This document shows, in pieces, positions 26,986 to 36,941 of a DNA stretch of 52,558 bases. The notes under the pieces were generated by a model. That model had not been told where the DNA came from and did no database searches. It saw nothing but the letters and a program-made list of their open reading frames with translations. The translations under genes were made by a program, and so were the position numbers. Source of the DNA: Alphaproteobacteria bacterium (GTDB lineage Bacteria > Pseudomonadota > Alphaproteobacteria > JAGOMX01); NCBI GenBank assembly GCA_017993335.1, contig JAGOMX010000009.1, forward strand, positions 1 to 52,558. The letters are read 5' to 3'. Positions within the stretch are counted from its first letter, which is position 1. The number at the start of each line of letters is the position of its first letter.

Positions 26986-29681
26986 TGTTAGAAGGTGGAA
27001 TCCGCGCGATACGTTTTTTAAGTTTAAGTCTAGTCATTCTTTTTTCTGCGCTGGTGCTTTATTTGTACACAGACGCAGGCAAGGAAAGACTGATCGGTTT
27101 GGCTTTGAGTCGTATTCATCATCAGGATATTCAAATCAAAATAGATAAAATTGAGAGTTATTTCCCCTTAAACTTAAAGATATCGGAAATTCATCTCCAA
27201 GAAAATCAGCAAGATTTTCTGAAAATAAGCAATTTGTCTCTTCAAGTCGATTTGCGTAAGTGGTGGTCGAACGACATCTTAAGTGTAGACATGAATGTGG
27301 AAGAGCTAGCATGGCTTGCTATTCCCCAATCGCCACCTTTATTTACGCTTCCGCAAGCTGTAGATTTTGATATGGAATTATCGTTGAGGATTGAAAAAAT
27401 TTCTTATGCGGCCTTGGTTGAGGCAGACACTTGTTTTCTACAAGGATCCACTGTAAACCTTTCTTATAAAAGGAATGCAGATGAATTGGAAATAAAAGGA
27501 GATTCTAATCTTCACGTCTTCGGCCAGAGTATGGCTGTAAAAATGGAGGCGGCGGGTTCCTTTCGTGATTTTAATCTGACCTATGCTGTGGATGGCCAAA
27601 ATTTTGATTTAGATCTATATGGCATAAAAAAGATCATGACCCGGGGAACCATTTCCCATTTGCCATGGAAACCCGAAGGGGACTGTCAGGTACGTGCCAT
27701 TTATGCGCAAAAGCCGGCTACATTGTCGTCTACTTTTTCTTATGGAGATAATCATTTTATCTTGGACGATTTTAGTTTGCTGGCCAAGGACATCAAAGTT
27801 GAGGCAAGGTTAGATTATAACCTTAAAAATGACTCAATGTCCGGAGAGCTAAATGCGGATATCTATCAGGCGCCGAATCATAATTTAATACCTTTTTCCG
27901 GAAAGATGGCGATCCAATCCAAGTTTTCCTTTCAGGATAAGGATTGGCGTGGAAATCTAAAAGCCAATGGCAACACTTTACGTTTTATGGAATATAGTCT
28001 TGAACGTTTGAATTGTGATGTGGAAATTGAGGCTTTGTTGAAACAATCAAAAGGCAGGATAAAGGCTAGTTTATCAAATCTATTGACACCTCTGGGCAGT
28101 TACGCTTCTGTTTCCTTCAATGCGGATTTACTCAATAACGCGGGCGATATAAAACTATCTGCACAAGGCTCGCAATCCAGCGCGGAAATTCAGTTGTCTA
28201 TGGATTGTTCCCGCGAGACACAGAATATAAAATTACAAGTTTTCCAGTTTAGCCACTTGGGTGCCCGTATTCAGTTACAGAAACCAACACAAATAATGAT
28301 CGACAGAGGAGACCTTCTTCTGCAGCCAATACACTTATCCATTATGGATTCGGCCCTAGAAATATCGGGTCAAATGAAGAAAGGGAATGCGGATTTCCAC
28401 TTAAAAGGTCAGTTGGATGCTTACGCTTTTTCCCGGATGCTGTTAACCGACGATGACGTGGCAAACGGTAAGATCGATGTGGACCTTAAAGTAAAAGGGC
28501 CATGGTCTAAACTTCGTATGGAGGGCGGTGCAGAAGTTAAAAATGGGACTTACGAGAAAATCATTTTTGGCACGTTGGTAAAAGATATTCATATAAAAGT
28601 CCGGGCTGAAAACGATTCCTTTGTGGTCGAATCCGCCAAGGGAAGAGATGCAGAAGAAGGAGAAATTACAGCAACCGGTAAGTTCAGTCTAAGTGAAACC
28701 CGTTTTGATGTACTTTTAAAAGCCAATAACTTGCAGCTTTTGCGATCGGACCAACTCACCGCAACCGTTCGTCAGGGGCAAATCCGCCTAGAGGGCATTC
28801 CATCACAAGCAAAGATATCTGGTGATTTGATTGTTGATAGAGCTTTTTACAGCATTGCACCGCAAGCTAGCTCGCCTCGCGATAGTTTGCATATTCTCAA
28901 TCCAGTCAAGCGAGAGAAATTGTCTTTGCCAACGGATCCGCATAAACAACTTTCTTCCTCTGGGTTTAATCCTGAATTGAATATAAATATTGAAATTCCG
29001 CCTACATTGAAGATATCTGGGCGAGGGCTTGATTCTGTATGGAAAGGCCAATTGCAAATCACGGGGACCTACGACGACACAGTAATTTTAGGTGCACTTA
29101 AGCTCGATAAAGGGTCGATAAACTTTTTGGGTCAGGATGTGGTGATGACCCGCGGAGATATCCGATTCGATGGGTACCGAGAGAGCATTCCCCTGATTGA
29201 TGCTATGGGAATTTTAGCAAAACCTGATTTAGAGGTCCGTATTCTCGTGGTTGGGCGCGTCAATAAACCAACAATTGATTTGCAATCGCAGCCTGATATG
29301 CCAAAAGATGAAATCATTTCCTATCTATTTTTTGGAAAAGAAAAAGCCAGTTTATCCCCAATTGAAGGCGTACAATTGGCTCGGGCGCTTATTACGTATC
29401 GCGGGGGTGGAAAGAATTTAGATGTCTTTGGAATACTTTCAGAAAATCTAGGTTTAGATCAAATTAGTATTGGGGAAGGCGCCAACGATGGAACTTATGC
29501 TCTGAAATTAAGCAAGCGTTTAGGGGATAAAATTCGAATCAATTTAAACCAAGGGATATCCCCAGAAGAATCTTCCGTCGAATTAGAAGTAGATGTAACA
29601 AAAAGCGTCAGCGTTAAAGCCGAACATGGTTTTGATGGCGCGTCGGATGGTGTTTCCGTGAACTATAACTGGGACTATTAA
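26985..29681 (+). CDS. tamB: Translocation and assembly module protein TamB
   Basis: AsmA-like inner-membrane-anchored protein that spans the periplasm and partners TamA; related proteins are thought to carry lipid to the outer membrane. The 898-residue protein has an N-terminal transmembrane anchor (FLSLSLVILFSALVLYLYT), a long beta-repeat body and the conserved C-terminal DUF490 domain (PTLKISGRGLDSVWKGQLQI, LGALKLDKGSINFLGQDV, PKDEIISYLFFGKEK, GLDQISIGEGAN). It is shorter than the ~1,250-residue enterobacterial form, as is common in small alphaproteobacterial genomes. Translationally coupled to tamA. Confidence 0.93.
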   Translation: MLEGGIRAIRFLSLSLVILFSALVLYLYTDAGKERLIGLALSRIHHQDIQIKIDKIESYFPLNLKISEIHLQENQQDFLKISNLSLQVDLRKWWSNDILSVDMNVEELAWLAIPQSPPLFTLPQAVDFDMELSLRIEKISYAALVEADTCFLQGSTVNLSYKRNADELEIKGDSNLHVFGQSMAVKMEAAGSFRDFNLTYAVDGQNFDLDLYGIKKIMTRGTISHLPWKPEGDCQVRAIYAQKPATLSSTFSYGDNHFILDDFSLLAKDIKVEARLDYNLKNDSMSGELNADIYQAPNHNLIPFSGKMAIQSKFSFQDKDWRGNLKANGNTLRFMEYSLERLNCDVEIEALLKQSKGRIKASLSNLLTPLGSYASVSFNADLLNNAGDIKLSAQGSQSSAEIQLSMDCSRETQNIKLQVFQFSHLGARIQLQKPTQIMIDRGDLLLQPIHLSIMDSALEISGQMKKGNADFHLKGQLDAYAFSRMLLTDDDVANGKIDVDLKVKGPWSKLRMEGGAEVKNGTYEKIIFGTLVKDIHIKVRAENDSFVVESAKGRDAEEGEITATGKFSLSETRFDVLLKANNLQLLRSDQLTATVRQGQIRLEGIPSQAKISGDLIVDRAFYSIAPQASSPRDSLHILNPVKREKLSLPTDPHKQLSSSGFNPELNINIEIPPTLKISGRGLDSVWKGQLQITGTYDDTVILGALKLDKGSINFLGQDVVMTRGDIRFDGYRESIPLIDAMGILAKPDLEVRILVVGRVNKPTIDLQSQPDMPKDEIISYLFFGKEKASLSPIEGVQLARALITYRGGGKNLDVFGILSENLGLDQISIGEGANDGTYALKLSKRLGDKIRINLNQGISPEESSVELEVDVTKSVSVKAEHGFDGASDGVSVNYNWDY

Positions 29682-29702
29682 CTATAAGTTATGCCATTTA
29701 TC

Positions 29703-30159
29703 ATAAATAAGCATCATTACCTCCGTCATTCTGAGTGCGGCTCCGCGCAGCGGAGTTAGCGAAGAATCCAGGCGCAAGAGTGCCGCGAAGGCGGCTCTTT
29801 ATAGACTATATAGAGCCACTAAAGTGGCGCTTGTGTGCCTGGATCTTTCACTTATACCAGATCCTATAATTAAGTATACAGATAGAGGCTGTCTTAAATC
29901 TCCTCAACCATCGTCTGTCATACCTGCGCAGGCAGGTATCCAGCGCAACATGTGCCTCGAAGAGGCTCAATATTTCCTTCCTTCTGTGGCATTGAAATAA
30001 ATGGAGAGCTGCTGTGCAGCACTTTGTTGCGCTGGATTCCCGCCTTCGCGGGAATGACAGGCGGCGAAGATAAGATTTATCAGTTATTTTATGGAATTGG
30101 TATTACTCCGCTGGCGCGGAGCTGCGTTCAAGATGACGGGGGTTATGATACTTATTTAT
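29703..30159. repeat. Palindromic repeat element, interrupted by a TA-flanked MITE
   Basis: The arms 29703-29756 and 30104-30159 are inverted copies (ATAAATAAG ... CCGTCAT ... GCTCCGCGC ... GCGGAGT) with several mismatches. Smaller hairpins lie inside (GGCTCTTTATAGACTATATAGAGCC). The palindrome is split by the 248-bp MITE at 29855-30102. With the MITE removed, the outer element would be about 210 bp. The whole 495-bp space between tamB and the patatin gene is filled by these two elements and holds no gene. Confidence 0.65.
29855..30102. mobile_element. TA-flanked MITE (copy B), inserted in another repeat
   Basis: The longest copy of the TA-flanked family: left end TA-CCAGATCC, right end GGAATTGG-TA, with the shared subterminal sequences and the full internal hairpin module (CCTGCGCAGGCAGG near the left; GTTGCGCTGGATTCCCGCC near the right). 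It differs from copy A by a few substitutions and by retaining about 19 bp that A lacks. Confidence 0.75.
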
Positions 30160-30176
30160 GGCAAACGGTATTATTT

Positions 30177-31196
30177 TTATACGAACGCTTCGTTAATATC
30201 GATGGTTGATTTTTTGCCGATATCTTTATAGTTCTTTTTCATCCATGTTTCAGCAACCTGACGGCCTCTCTCGTAGAGCATCGTCAGGAATTTCCAATCT
30301 GTATTCAGGCGGCTCGTGGGTGAAAGTGTTGAAAAGAACTGATGGTCTTCGATGACGTGGATATTAATCCGTTTTAATTTATCTTTATCCGCAATGCCTT
30401 GATCGATTAAGCTTGTGACGAACTCGATAGCCCTCATTTCCCGGGTTAATGTGTTCGTGTGCATCAATTCTTGCATACGCCAAGAGACTTCTGCGTAGGT
30501 ATGGGGTGTGCTGTCAACCACATGGGGAATGACAAGGATGACGAGTATATCTGACGTTTCGCAATTGTATATAAGTGGGAATAAAGATGGGTTACCAATA
30601 TAACCACCATCCCAATAGGCTTGTCCATCGATCTCAACCGCTTGGGCCAGGATAGGTATGCAAGCCGATGCCATGAAGGATTCGACGGTGAGTTCATGCC
30701 CTGAAAATATTTTTAACCGCCCGGTTTTCACGTTTGTTGCCGTCAAGAAAAGCTTGAAATCTTCAAGTTTAGATAACTTATCAATATCATAAAAACCATT
30801 GAGCATATCGGCAAATAATTTTGCGCCATAGGGATTCCATTGGTAGGGCGATAGTCTGGCTCTAGAAATGGAGTTAAGCATGGCCATGGTCATTGAATTG
30901 TCTAATCCATATTTGCTGACAAATTCATCAACAAGACTGGGCTGCAGTCCAATTTTTTTACCCTGTTCATGGATCATCCGCCAGAAGGCTTCCAGCTCAA
31001 CTCTGGCGCCTGGGTTACCATTTTTCATTAACCCTTGGGCAAGGGCTGCGCATGTCAATCCGCCGGCGCTTGTTCCGCTTCCGCCTTCGAAATGGATACG
31101 GCCATCTTCTAATAAATAGTCAAGAACTCCCCAGGAAAAAGCGAGGTGGGTACCACCGCCTTGTAGAGCTAAACCGACATTTTTTTTCTGGCTCAT
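30177..31196 (-). CDS. Patatin-like phospholipase (active-site intact)
   Basis: Predicted lipid acyl hydrolase with the Ser-Asp dyad of the patatin family. The 339-residue protein shows the oxyanion-hole run GGGTH (residues 13-17), the nucleophile elbow GTSAG with Ser43, and the catalytic DGG motif with Asp196 in YWDGGYIGNP. No signal peptide is visible, so it is cytoplasmic or exported by a specialised system; patatins of intracellular bacteria are often secreted effectors (family knowledge, not shown here). The paralogous gene lies nine bp upstream on the same strand. Confidence 0.88.
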   Translation of the reverse strand: MSQKKNVGLALQGGGTHLAFSWGVLDYLLEDGRIHFEGGSGTSAGGLTCAALAQGLMKNGNPGARVELEAFWRMIHEQGKKIGLQPSLVDEFVSKYGLDNSMTMAMLNSISRARLSPYQWNPYGAKLFADMLNGFYDIDKLSKLEDFKLFLTATNVKTGRLKIFSGHELTVESFMASACIPILAQAVEIDGQAYWDGGYIGNPSLFPLIYNCETSDILVILVIPHVVDSTPHTYAEVSWRMQELMHTNTLTREMRAIEFVTSLIDQGIADKDKLKRINIHVIEDHQFFSTLSPTSRLNTDWKFLTMLYERGRQVAETWMKKNYKDIGKKSTIDINEAFV

Positions 31197-31205
31197 TTCC
31201 GTCCT

Positions 31206-32234
31206 CTACATAAACATTTTTTTAATATCGGAAGATGAGTCATGACCTACTTTATCATAACTACTGTCTATCCATTTTTGGGCAGCTTCTCGGCCTTTTT
31301 CGAACAGAGTCAAAAGGAAATCCCAATCCGTATTAAATTTACTGGTTGCGTCTAAGCCTACAAAAAAATCGTTGTCTTCTATGACGTGAACATTGACGTG
31401 CTTTAATCTATTTTTATCGGCAATTCCTTGTTCGATAAGGCTAGTGATATATTGAACCGAACGCATTTCACGGATGAGAGTGTTGGTGATAAACAATCCC
31501 TGCATGCGCTGGACAATATCTTCAAAGCTTTTGGGGGTGGTGGTAACTTCGCGGGGATGAATGAGAATGACAACGATATCCGGGCTTTCGCATTCATAGA
31601 TTAACGGATAGAGGGCTGGGTTACCGATATAATCTCCACCCCAATAGTGTTCACCATCCACCTCAACGGCATCGATGTATGTGGGAGCACAAGACAAGGC
31701 GATCAGTTTTTCATAATTAAGGTCTTTATTGGAAAATATGCGCAGCTTACAGGTGCGTACGTTAATAGCGCTTAAGAATAACTTTATACCGTCATGGGTG
31801 CTGACTTCATCGGTGTCGAAAAAATCTTGTAACAGCTGTTTGTAGAGCTGATAACCGCTAGGGTTCCATTGCTGTGGAGATAGGTGCGCCGCATGAATAG
31901 CATTCATCATAAGGGCAAATGGAGATGTTTTAATGCCATGTACGCTATAGAGTTTGTCAAAGGCAGACGGGTAGAGACCTTTTCTTGTCCCTTCCTTATT
32001 TATCATTTTCCAGAATTCTAACAGGATGTCGCGGGCACCTTGGGAGCCATTTTTTTGAAAACCATGCACCATGGCTGTGCACATAATACCGGCGGCGCTG
32101 ACACTGCTGCAGCCCTCAATTTCAAAGCGTCCATCCTCCAGGAGTTTATCAATAACTCCCCAAGAAAAAGCGGCATGTGTACCCACACTTTGTAGGGCGA
32201 TGTTTATCTTTTTCTTTTTTATCACAACATTCAC
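31206..32234 (-). CDS. Patatin-like protein with degenerate active site
   Basis: Close tandem paralogue of the downstream patatin (342 residues, alignable end to end), first gene of the pair. The catalytic features are altered: the GGG of the oxyanion hole is SVG (residues 16-18), the nucleophile elbow GTSAG is SVSAA (Ser46 kept, both glycines lost), and the DGG motif reads GGD (Gly199-Gly200-Asp201), so the catalytic Asp is missing from its position. The rest (YIGNPALYPLIYECESPDIVVILIHPR) is well conserved and there is no frameshift or stop. It is probably a pseudoenzyme kept for a structural or regulatory role, although rearranged catalysis cannot be excluded. Confidence 0.82.
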   Translation of the reverse strand: MNVVIKKKKINIALQSVGTHAAFSWGVIDKLLEDGRFEIEGCSSVSAAGIMCTAMVHGFQKNGSQGARDILLEFWKMINKEGTRKGLYPSAFDKLYSVHGIKTSPFALMMNAIHAAHLSPQQWNPSGYQLYKQLLQDFFDTDEVSTHDGIKLFLSAINVRTCKLRIFSNKDLNYEKLIALSCAPTYIDAVEVDGEHYWGGDYIGNPALYPLIYECESPDIVVILIHPREVTTTPKSFEDIVQRMQGLFITNTLIREMRSVQYITSLIEQGIADKNRLKHVNVHVIEDNDFFVGLDATSKFNTDWDFLLTLFEKGREAAQKWIDSSYDKVGHDSSSDIKKMFM

Positions 32235-32333
32235 GCATACGTCTGTTCTATAATCCAGCGTAACAACAATTCATTAAATTAGAGTTAACGAATGGTGCGA
32301 TCTGGCGTGGGGATTGTGTTGTAGGTGTGGGGT

Positions 32334-32363
32334 CAATAAAAATCCCCCCACGAAAGTGGGGGG
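32334..32363 (-). terminator. Intrinsic terminator of the PpiD-like gene
   Basis: On the minus strand CCCCCCAC pairs with GTGGGGGG around a TTTC loop and is followed by ATTTTTATTG. It lies about 18 bp after the stop codon of the gene ending at 32381. Confidence 0.85.
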
Positions 32364-32380
32364 TGGTTTCATTATACAGA

Positions 32381-33979
32381 CTACTGCATTAACGCATTTA
32401 ATGCCTGTTGGTTTATTTTAACCTTATAACGATTTTCTAAGGCCTTGTAGTACTGGTCCATGAGGTCATTGGAAATGCCATTATTTAAAGCCTCAGAAAA
32501 TCTTTTTACTTCCTCGTCTTTGATGGATTTTTCATCTAAGGATATGGTTTTGCGGGGTATGAGCACGACAAGTGTATTTTCCTTACCTAGGGCTATCGCC
32601 GCTTTATTCAAGGCCGTATCAAAAGTTAACGCAATTGCACTGGGCGTCATTTCGTCGCTTGGTGATTTAGAGCGTTCGGTTTGGATGTTTTTCTTAACTT
32701 CAAGCTTGTGTGTTTTTGCCAGAGCATCTAGATATTCTCCCGCATTTACCTTTTCCACAAGAGTATCTGCCAGTTTTTTGGCTTCTTGCCTTTGTTTTTC
32801 TTGCAGGAGGTTTTCTTTGATCTTGGAAGAGACTTCTTCAAAAGAGAGATTTCTTGCTTCTTGAACTTTATCGAGCCTGACAGCGATATATTCTCTTTCG
32901 CTGATTTGCGATAAAAAGGCATCCTCACCTGGTTGCATTTTGAAACCTTCTTGCACAGTTTCGGCCAAGATTTCTTGGGAAATATCTAGCTTATTCTTGG
33001 AGGATCCATCCGCAGCAAGCTCTTCGATAGAAATCAACTTCATATCGAATTTTTTTGCGATTTCTTCCAAAGTTAAGCCCGCAGAAATGTCATTCTCAAT
33101 GGTTGTAATTTGTTGATTGAAGGTCTCTGAAGCTTTTTCGGCTTTCAGATCTTTTAATATTTTTTCGGTCTCGGCCTTGCTGGGGAGCGTGTTGGTTGCG
33201 TTGCTTTTTCTTGCCGTAAAGGCGGCCTGAGTTTCCTCGTCACTCAACGTAATATTTTTTTCTATTGTGCTCATATTATGAATGGCAACCGTCACATTTC
33301 TGGATTCACGGGTGACGAATTCATTTTTGTGGGCTTCGTAGAAGGCTGACATTTCTACCTGCGAAGGGGCCTCTATGTTTTTGAACATGCTTGGATTAAT
33401 TTTGGCCAAATCTACAGTTCTTTTTTCGTTGTTCCATATGAATAAGGGCTTAATAATACTATGGGGAACATGTACACCTGCGCTAACCATTTGGATGAGC
33501 TGGTCACGGCGCATTTCTTTTCTTAATTCTTCTTCAAAAGCCTTGGCCGTTAATCCCTGGCTTTGGGCGATAGCTTCAAAAAGTTTTGGGTTGAACTGTC
33601 CTGTGTTATCTGCAAATACATTGTTCTCTTTAATCACAGCTAGGATTTGTTGGTCGGAAATTGTTAGCCCAAGATAGTCTGCTTCTTGATCCAGCAGGGC
33701 ATTGCGCAACAGATGTCCCATAGTGATGGGGATGAGTTGTGCTTCGTTGGGTAATTGACCAAATCGCTGTTGATATTGAAGCGCCATTTTGCGGGTTTCT
33801 TTTTTTAGTTGGTCCAGGCTGATTTCCATGGAGCCCACTGTGGCTATGTTTTGTCGACCAACGCTTCCGGGGTTGAACACATCGTTGACGCCCCACAGGA
33901 AAATAAACGCAAATACTAAAATAGCCATAAAGCCACGGACTACCCAGGACTTAGAGGCCTCACGAAGGTTTTGCAACAT
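32381..33979 (-). CDS. PpiD-like membrane-anchored periplasmic chaperone (SurA N-terminal domain)
   Basis: Predicted periplasmic folding factor attached to the inner membrane. The 532-residue protein has a cytoplasmic N-terminus and one transmembrane helix (VVRGFMAILVFAFIFLWGVNDVF, about residues 13-35), then a SurA/PpiD-type chaperone region (VGSMEISLDQLKKETRKMALQYQQRFGQLP; LLDQEADYLGLTISDQQILAVI). The usual parvulin signature (GGDLG and a fixed F-x-x-A-x-F block) is not visible in the middle part, so prolyl isomerase activity is doubtful. Length and layout match PpiD. It ends at a strong terminator and is divergent from the histidine kinase gene. Confidence 0.82.
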   Translation of the reverse strand: MLQNLREASKSWVVRGFMAILVFAFIFLWGVNDVFNPGSVGRQNIATVGSMEISLDQLKKETRKMALQYQQRFGQLPNEAQLIPITMGHLLRNALLDQEADYLGLTISDQQILAVIKENNVFADNTGQFNPKLFEAIAQSQGLTAKAFEEELRKEMRRDQLIQMVSAGVHVPHSIIKPLFIWNNEKRTVDLAKINPSMFKNIEAPSQVEMSAFYEAHKNEFVTRESRNVTVAIHNMSTIEKNITLSDEETQAAFTARKSNATNTLPSKAETEKILKDLKAEKASETFNQQITTIENDISAGLTLEEIAKKFDMKLISIEELAADGSSKNKLDISQEILAETVQEGFKMQPGEDAFLSQISEREYIAVRLDKVQEARNLSFEEVSSKIKENLLQEKQRQEAKKLADTLVEKVNAGEYLDALAKTHKLEVKKNIQTERSKSPSDEMTPSAIALTFDTALNKAAIALGKENTLVVLIPRKTISLDEKSIKDEEVKRFSEALNNGISNDLMDQYYKALENRYKVKINQQALNALMQ

Positions 33980-34162
33980 GATGTGGTCTTTCTTTCATAA
34001 AAATGTTTCTTGAAGGCCAATGATAATTAGGTTGTGTCATCGCAGCAATAACTTTTTTTACTTTTTATCGATCGTTTAAAGATTTGTTAACAGGCATGAG
34101 TAAAAATATAGGCTATGCTGTAATTGTAGTTATAAGAGCAGGGGGCGTTCTTGAGGCGTGGT

Positions 34163-35620
34163 ATGCGACACTTAAGTGTAAAATGGCGAACGATAATAAC
34201 CGTTGGGGTGGTCATTACGATTATCACCGGCTTATCAAGCCTATGGGCGATCGTTATGTCTTATAATCAGAATATTGCTGAATTAAATAATCGAGGTCGC
34301 ATGTTGACCGAGATGCAGGCTCAGGCTATCGGTCAGTCGTTATGGGATTTGAATACGGAGAATATGGCAGCGGCTTTAGAGGCGTTTCAAAGAGATATGG
34401 ATTTTCGATATGCAGCCGTCAGAGACCCAGAAGGATTTACGGTTATCGAGGCCGGAAATAAAGAAAAAGTTGGAAACAGTATAAATTTCACCCATTCAAT
34501 CGAGTTTCAAAACGAAGGCCAGGACATAGTATTAGGCGATTTGAGCTTATTCTTAAGTCAGGATGGTTTACAGGCTCGGCAGAAGGAATTGATTCATGCG
34601 GAATTGAAAATCTTTTTTATTTTACTGATCGCAACGGTAGGGACCATTTATATGGCTCTGTCTTTCCTTATTATACAGCCTCTGGCTACGATGACTAAGG
34701 TTATGAGTAAGATGTCGAACGGTGATCTGGATCATGTTATACCCCTGACTCGGTTTGATGAGTTTGGGACGATGGTCACGGCATTTAATACAATGACGAA
34801 AACCTTGTCACGTAACTATCGCCGTATAGAGGAAACACAAGCAGAGCTTACTCAAACTAACGTGGCTTTAGAAAAGGCAACTCTGGATGCGGAGCTCGCC
34901 AATAAAGCTAAATCAGCATTTTTGGCCAATATGAGTCACGAATTGCGAACGCCCCTTAACGCGATTATCGGTTATAGCGAGATTCTGCTGGAAGAGGGAC
35001 CTGAAATGTCTTGGAAAGAATGCACACCAGATCTCGAGCGTATTGTCTCATCCGCGAGGCATTTGCTTCAACTGATTAACGAAATTCTTGATTTATCAAA
35101 AATTGAAGCCGGAAAAATGACCATGCATGTGGAAAAATTAGAGGTATCCAAACTCGTCCACAATCTTACGACGTTAGTCTCTCCGTTAATGCGTAAAGGT
35201 AACAATCGTTTGGTTGTTGATCTAGATCAATCTTTGGAAAGTGTCTATACGGATGAAATGAAATTGCGTCAAAGTCTTGTCAATTTATTAGGGAATGCCT
35301 CGAAATTCACGCAGAACGGTAATGTAACGCTAGAGATTAAGCGAGAGTTAGCCAACGATAATGAATGGGCTGTATTTTCAGTTCGAGATACGGGAATTGG
35401 TATGACGGCGGAACAGCAGTCTCGCGTTTTTGATGCTTTTAGTCAGGCCGATGAATCGACAACGCGACGTTATGGTGGGACTGGTTTGGGTCTGGCTATT
35501 ACAAAAAAAACCTGCGTTTTGATGGGTGGGGATGTCTCTGTAGAGAGCAAGGTTGGTGAAGGATCGGTGTTTACGATTCGAATCCCCGTTAAATATGAAA
35601 ATAATCCTGTACTTCTCTAA
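34163..35620 (+). CDS. Membrane sensor histidine kinase (HAMP, HisKA, HATPase)
   Basis: Two-component sensor kinase of 485 residues. Two transmembrane helices (about residues 10-32 and 150-175) bound a short periplasmic sensor region with an [27 protein letters not shown]-like helix; a HAMP linker ([20 protein letters not shown]) follows, then HisKA with His259 in [12 protein letters not shown] and the ATPase domain with N box, [14 protein letters not shown] and [12 protein letters not shown] 34163 is preferred because GAGG precedes it by six bases; a TTG 12 bp upstream is possible. There is no receiver domain and no response regulator gene nearby, so the partner is unknown. A possible promoter is TTGTTA-17-TATAGG at 34084-34112. 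Confidence 0.9.
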   Translation: MRHLSVKWRTIITVGVVITIITGLSSLWAIVMSYNQNIAELNNRGRMLTEMQAQAIGQSLWDLNTENMAAALEAFQRDMDFRYAAVRDPEGFTVIEAGNKEKVGNSINFTHSIEFQNEGQDIVLGDLSLFLSQDGLQARQKELIHAELKIFFILLIATVGTIYMALSFLIIQPLATMTKVMSKMSNGDLDHVIPLTRFDEFGTMVTAFNTMTKTLSRNYRRIEETQAELTQTNVALEKATLDAELANKAKSAFLANMSHELRTPLNAIIGYSEILLEEGPEMSWKECTPDLERIVSSARHLLQLINEILDLSKIEAGKMTMHVEKLEVSKLVHNLTTLVSPLMRKGNNRLVVDLDQSLESVYTDEMKLRQSLVNLLGNASKFTQNGNVTLEIKRELANDNEWAVFSVRDTGIGMTAEQQSRVFDAFSQADESTTRRYGGTGLGLAITKKTCVLMGGDVSVESKVGEGSVFTIRIPVKYENNPVLL

Positions 35621-35762
35621 GCGTTTGCAGTATTAATGGCCTCAGATCTTTTTAGAGGTTCTAATGTATTTGTGGTTAGCCTACGCAAGTTATGGTTGAC
35701 GAGCAGCGCAAAATTAGGTATCTCATGAGGATGAAATCAATTTATTTATAGAAGATTTAAAT

Positions 35763-36230
35763 ATGAAAACTTATTCTATGAAGCCTTCTGAGGTTGAAAA
35801 AAAGTGGACGCTTATTGACGCAGATGGTTTAGTCTTGGGTCGTTTGGCGGCTCTCGTGGCGTCTCGTCTTCGTGGCAAGCATAAGCCAGGATTTACACCA
35901 CATATGGATTGTGGTGATTTTATCGTTATCGTGAATGCGGATAAAATCCAGATGACGGGTAATAAGCGCGAAGATAAAGTCTATTACAGACACACAGGAT
36001 TCCCCGGTGGTATCAAGCAACGCACACCACGTCAGATTTTGGAAAGCAAACATCCTGAGCGTGTAATCATAAAGGCTGTTGAGCGTATGATTCCTAGCGG
36101 TCCTTTGGGACGTCAACAAATGACACATTTGCGTGTATTTGCTGGTCCAACGCATACGCATGCGGCTCAAAACCCTGAGGTTTTGGACGTGGCGGCTTTA
36201 AATTCTAAAAATATACGTCAATTAGGTTAG
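35763..36230 (+). CDS. rplM: 50S ribosomal protein L13
   Basis: Large-subunit ribosomal protein and early assembly factor. The 155-residue product contains the family blocks [57 protein letters not shown] and [16 protein letters not shown]. It is followed 14 bp later by rpsI, the conserved L13-S9 pair. Confidence 0.98.
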   Translation: MKTYSMKPSEVEKKWTLIDADGLVLGRLAALVASRLRGKHKPGFTPHMDCGDFIVIVNADKIQMTGNKREDKVYYRHTGFPGGIKQRTPRQILESKHPERVIIKAVERMIPSGPLGRQQMTHLRVFAGPTHTHAAQNPEVLDVAALNSKNIRQLG

Positions 36231-36244
36231 GAGCTCTTCATATC

Positions 36245-36772
36245 ATGGCAACTACAACCAAGGGTTTAGAAGATTTGAAATCCGCATTGAGCGGTAAGGC
36301 TGATGCAGGTGTGGCCGCAGCGGTTGCGGCATCGCTTACAGGCACAGGAAATGCACCATCTGTTCGTGTACCTATCAAGGATAAACTTGGTAGATCCTAT
36401 GCAACAGGTAAGCGTAAGAATGCAATCGCACGCGTATGGGTTAAGCCAGGTAATGGCAAGATCATGATCAATGGTCGTTCGATCGAAGTATACTTTGCTC
36501 GTCCAATTCAACAAATGATTATCAACCATGCCTTCAAGGTAGCTGGTCGCGAGCGTCAATACGACGTAATGGCAACAGTTTTAGGTGGCGGTCTATCCGG
36601 ACAAGCCGGTGCGGTTCGTCATGGTATCAGCAAGGCCTTGACCTATCAAGAGCCAGACCTACGCACAGCTTTGAAATCAGCTGGTCTTATTACAAGAGAT
36701 AGCCGTGTGGTTGAGCGTAAAAAATACGGTAGAGCAAAAGCGAGAAAACGCTTCCAGTTCTCCAAGCGTTAA
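36245..36772 (+). CDS. rpsI: 30S ribosomal protein S9 with N-terminal extension
   Basis: Small-subunit ribosomal protein. Residues from about 48 ([20 protein letters not shown]) to the end form the standard S9 domain, closing with the basic tail [17 protein letters not shown] that reaches the P site. The first ~47 residues are an Ala/Gly-rich extension ([16 protein letters not shown]...) of the type found in alphaproteobacterial S9. It is co-transcribed with rplM and followed by a terminator. Confidence 0.97.
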   Translation: MATTTKGLEDLKSALSGKADAGVAAAVAASLTGTGNAPSVRVPIKDKLGRSYATGKRKNAIARVWVKPGNGKIMINGRSIEVYFARPIQQMIINHAFKVAGRERQYDVMATVLGGGLSGQAGAVRHGISKALTYQEPDLRTALKSAGLITRDSRVVERKKYGRAKARKRFQFSKR

Positions 36773-36790
36773 TCAGACGAAAAATACAAA

Positions 36791-36818
36791 AAAACCCGGT
36801 TCCCGCCGGGTTTTTTTA
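36791..36818 (+). terminator. Intrinsic terminator after rpsI
   Basis: AAACCCGG and CCGGGTTT form an eight-pair stem around TTCCCG, continuing into a run of T residues. It lies about 20 bp after the rpsI stop codon and ends the rplM-rpsI operon. Confidence 0.88.
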
Positions 36819-36843
36819 TGCTTATGCCCATCCAGAAAATATT

Positions 36844-36888
36844 ATACCAAATCCTATAATTAAGTATATATAGAGGCTGTCTTAAATC
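36844..36888. repeat. Truncated left end of a TA-flanked MITE
   Basis: Matches the left ~45 bp of the family (CCAAATCCTATAATTAAG ... AGAGGCTGTCTTAAATC) and then stops. It is a remnant in the same orientation as the full copy that begins about 54 bp downstream. Confidence 0.6.
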
Positions 36889-36941
36889 AGGACTGCCTCA
36901 TATAAAATTTAATTAAAATCTACTCCACATGGTTATTGTTA

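Noticed and set aside
29952-30209. Reading frame of 85 codons across the MITE between tamB and the patatin gene
   Set aside because: It is a translation of the inverted-repeat elements (IPAFAGM-type repeat peptide); no Shine-Dalgarno and no domain.
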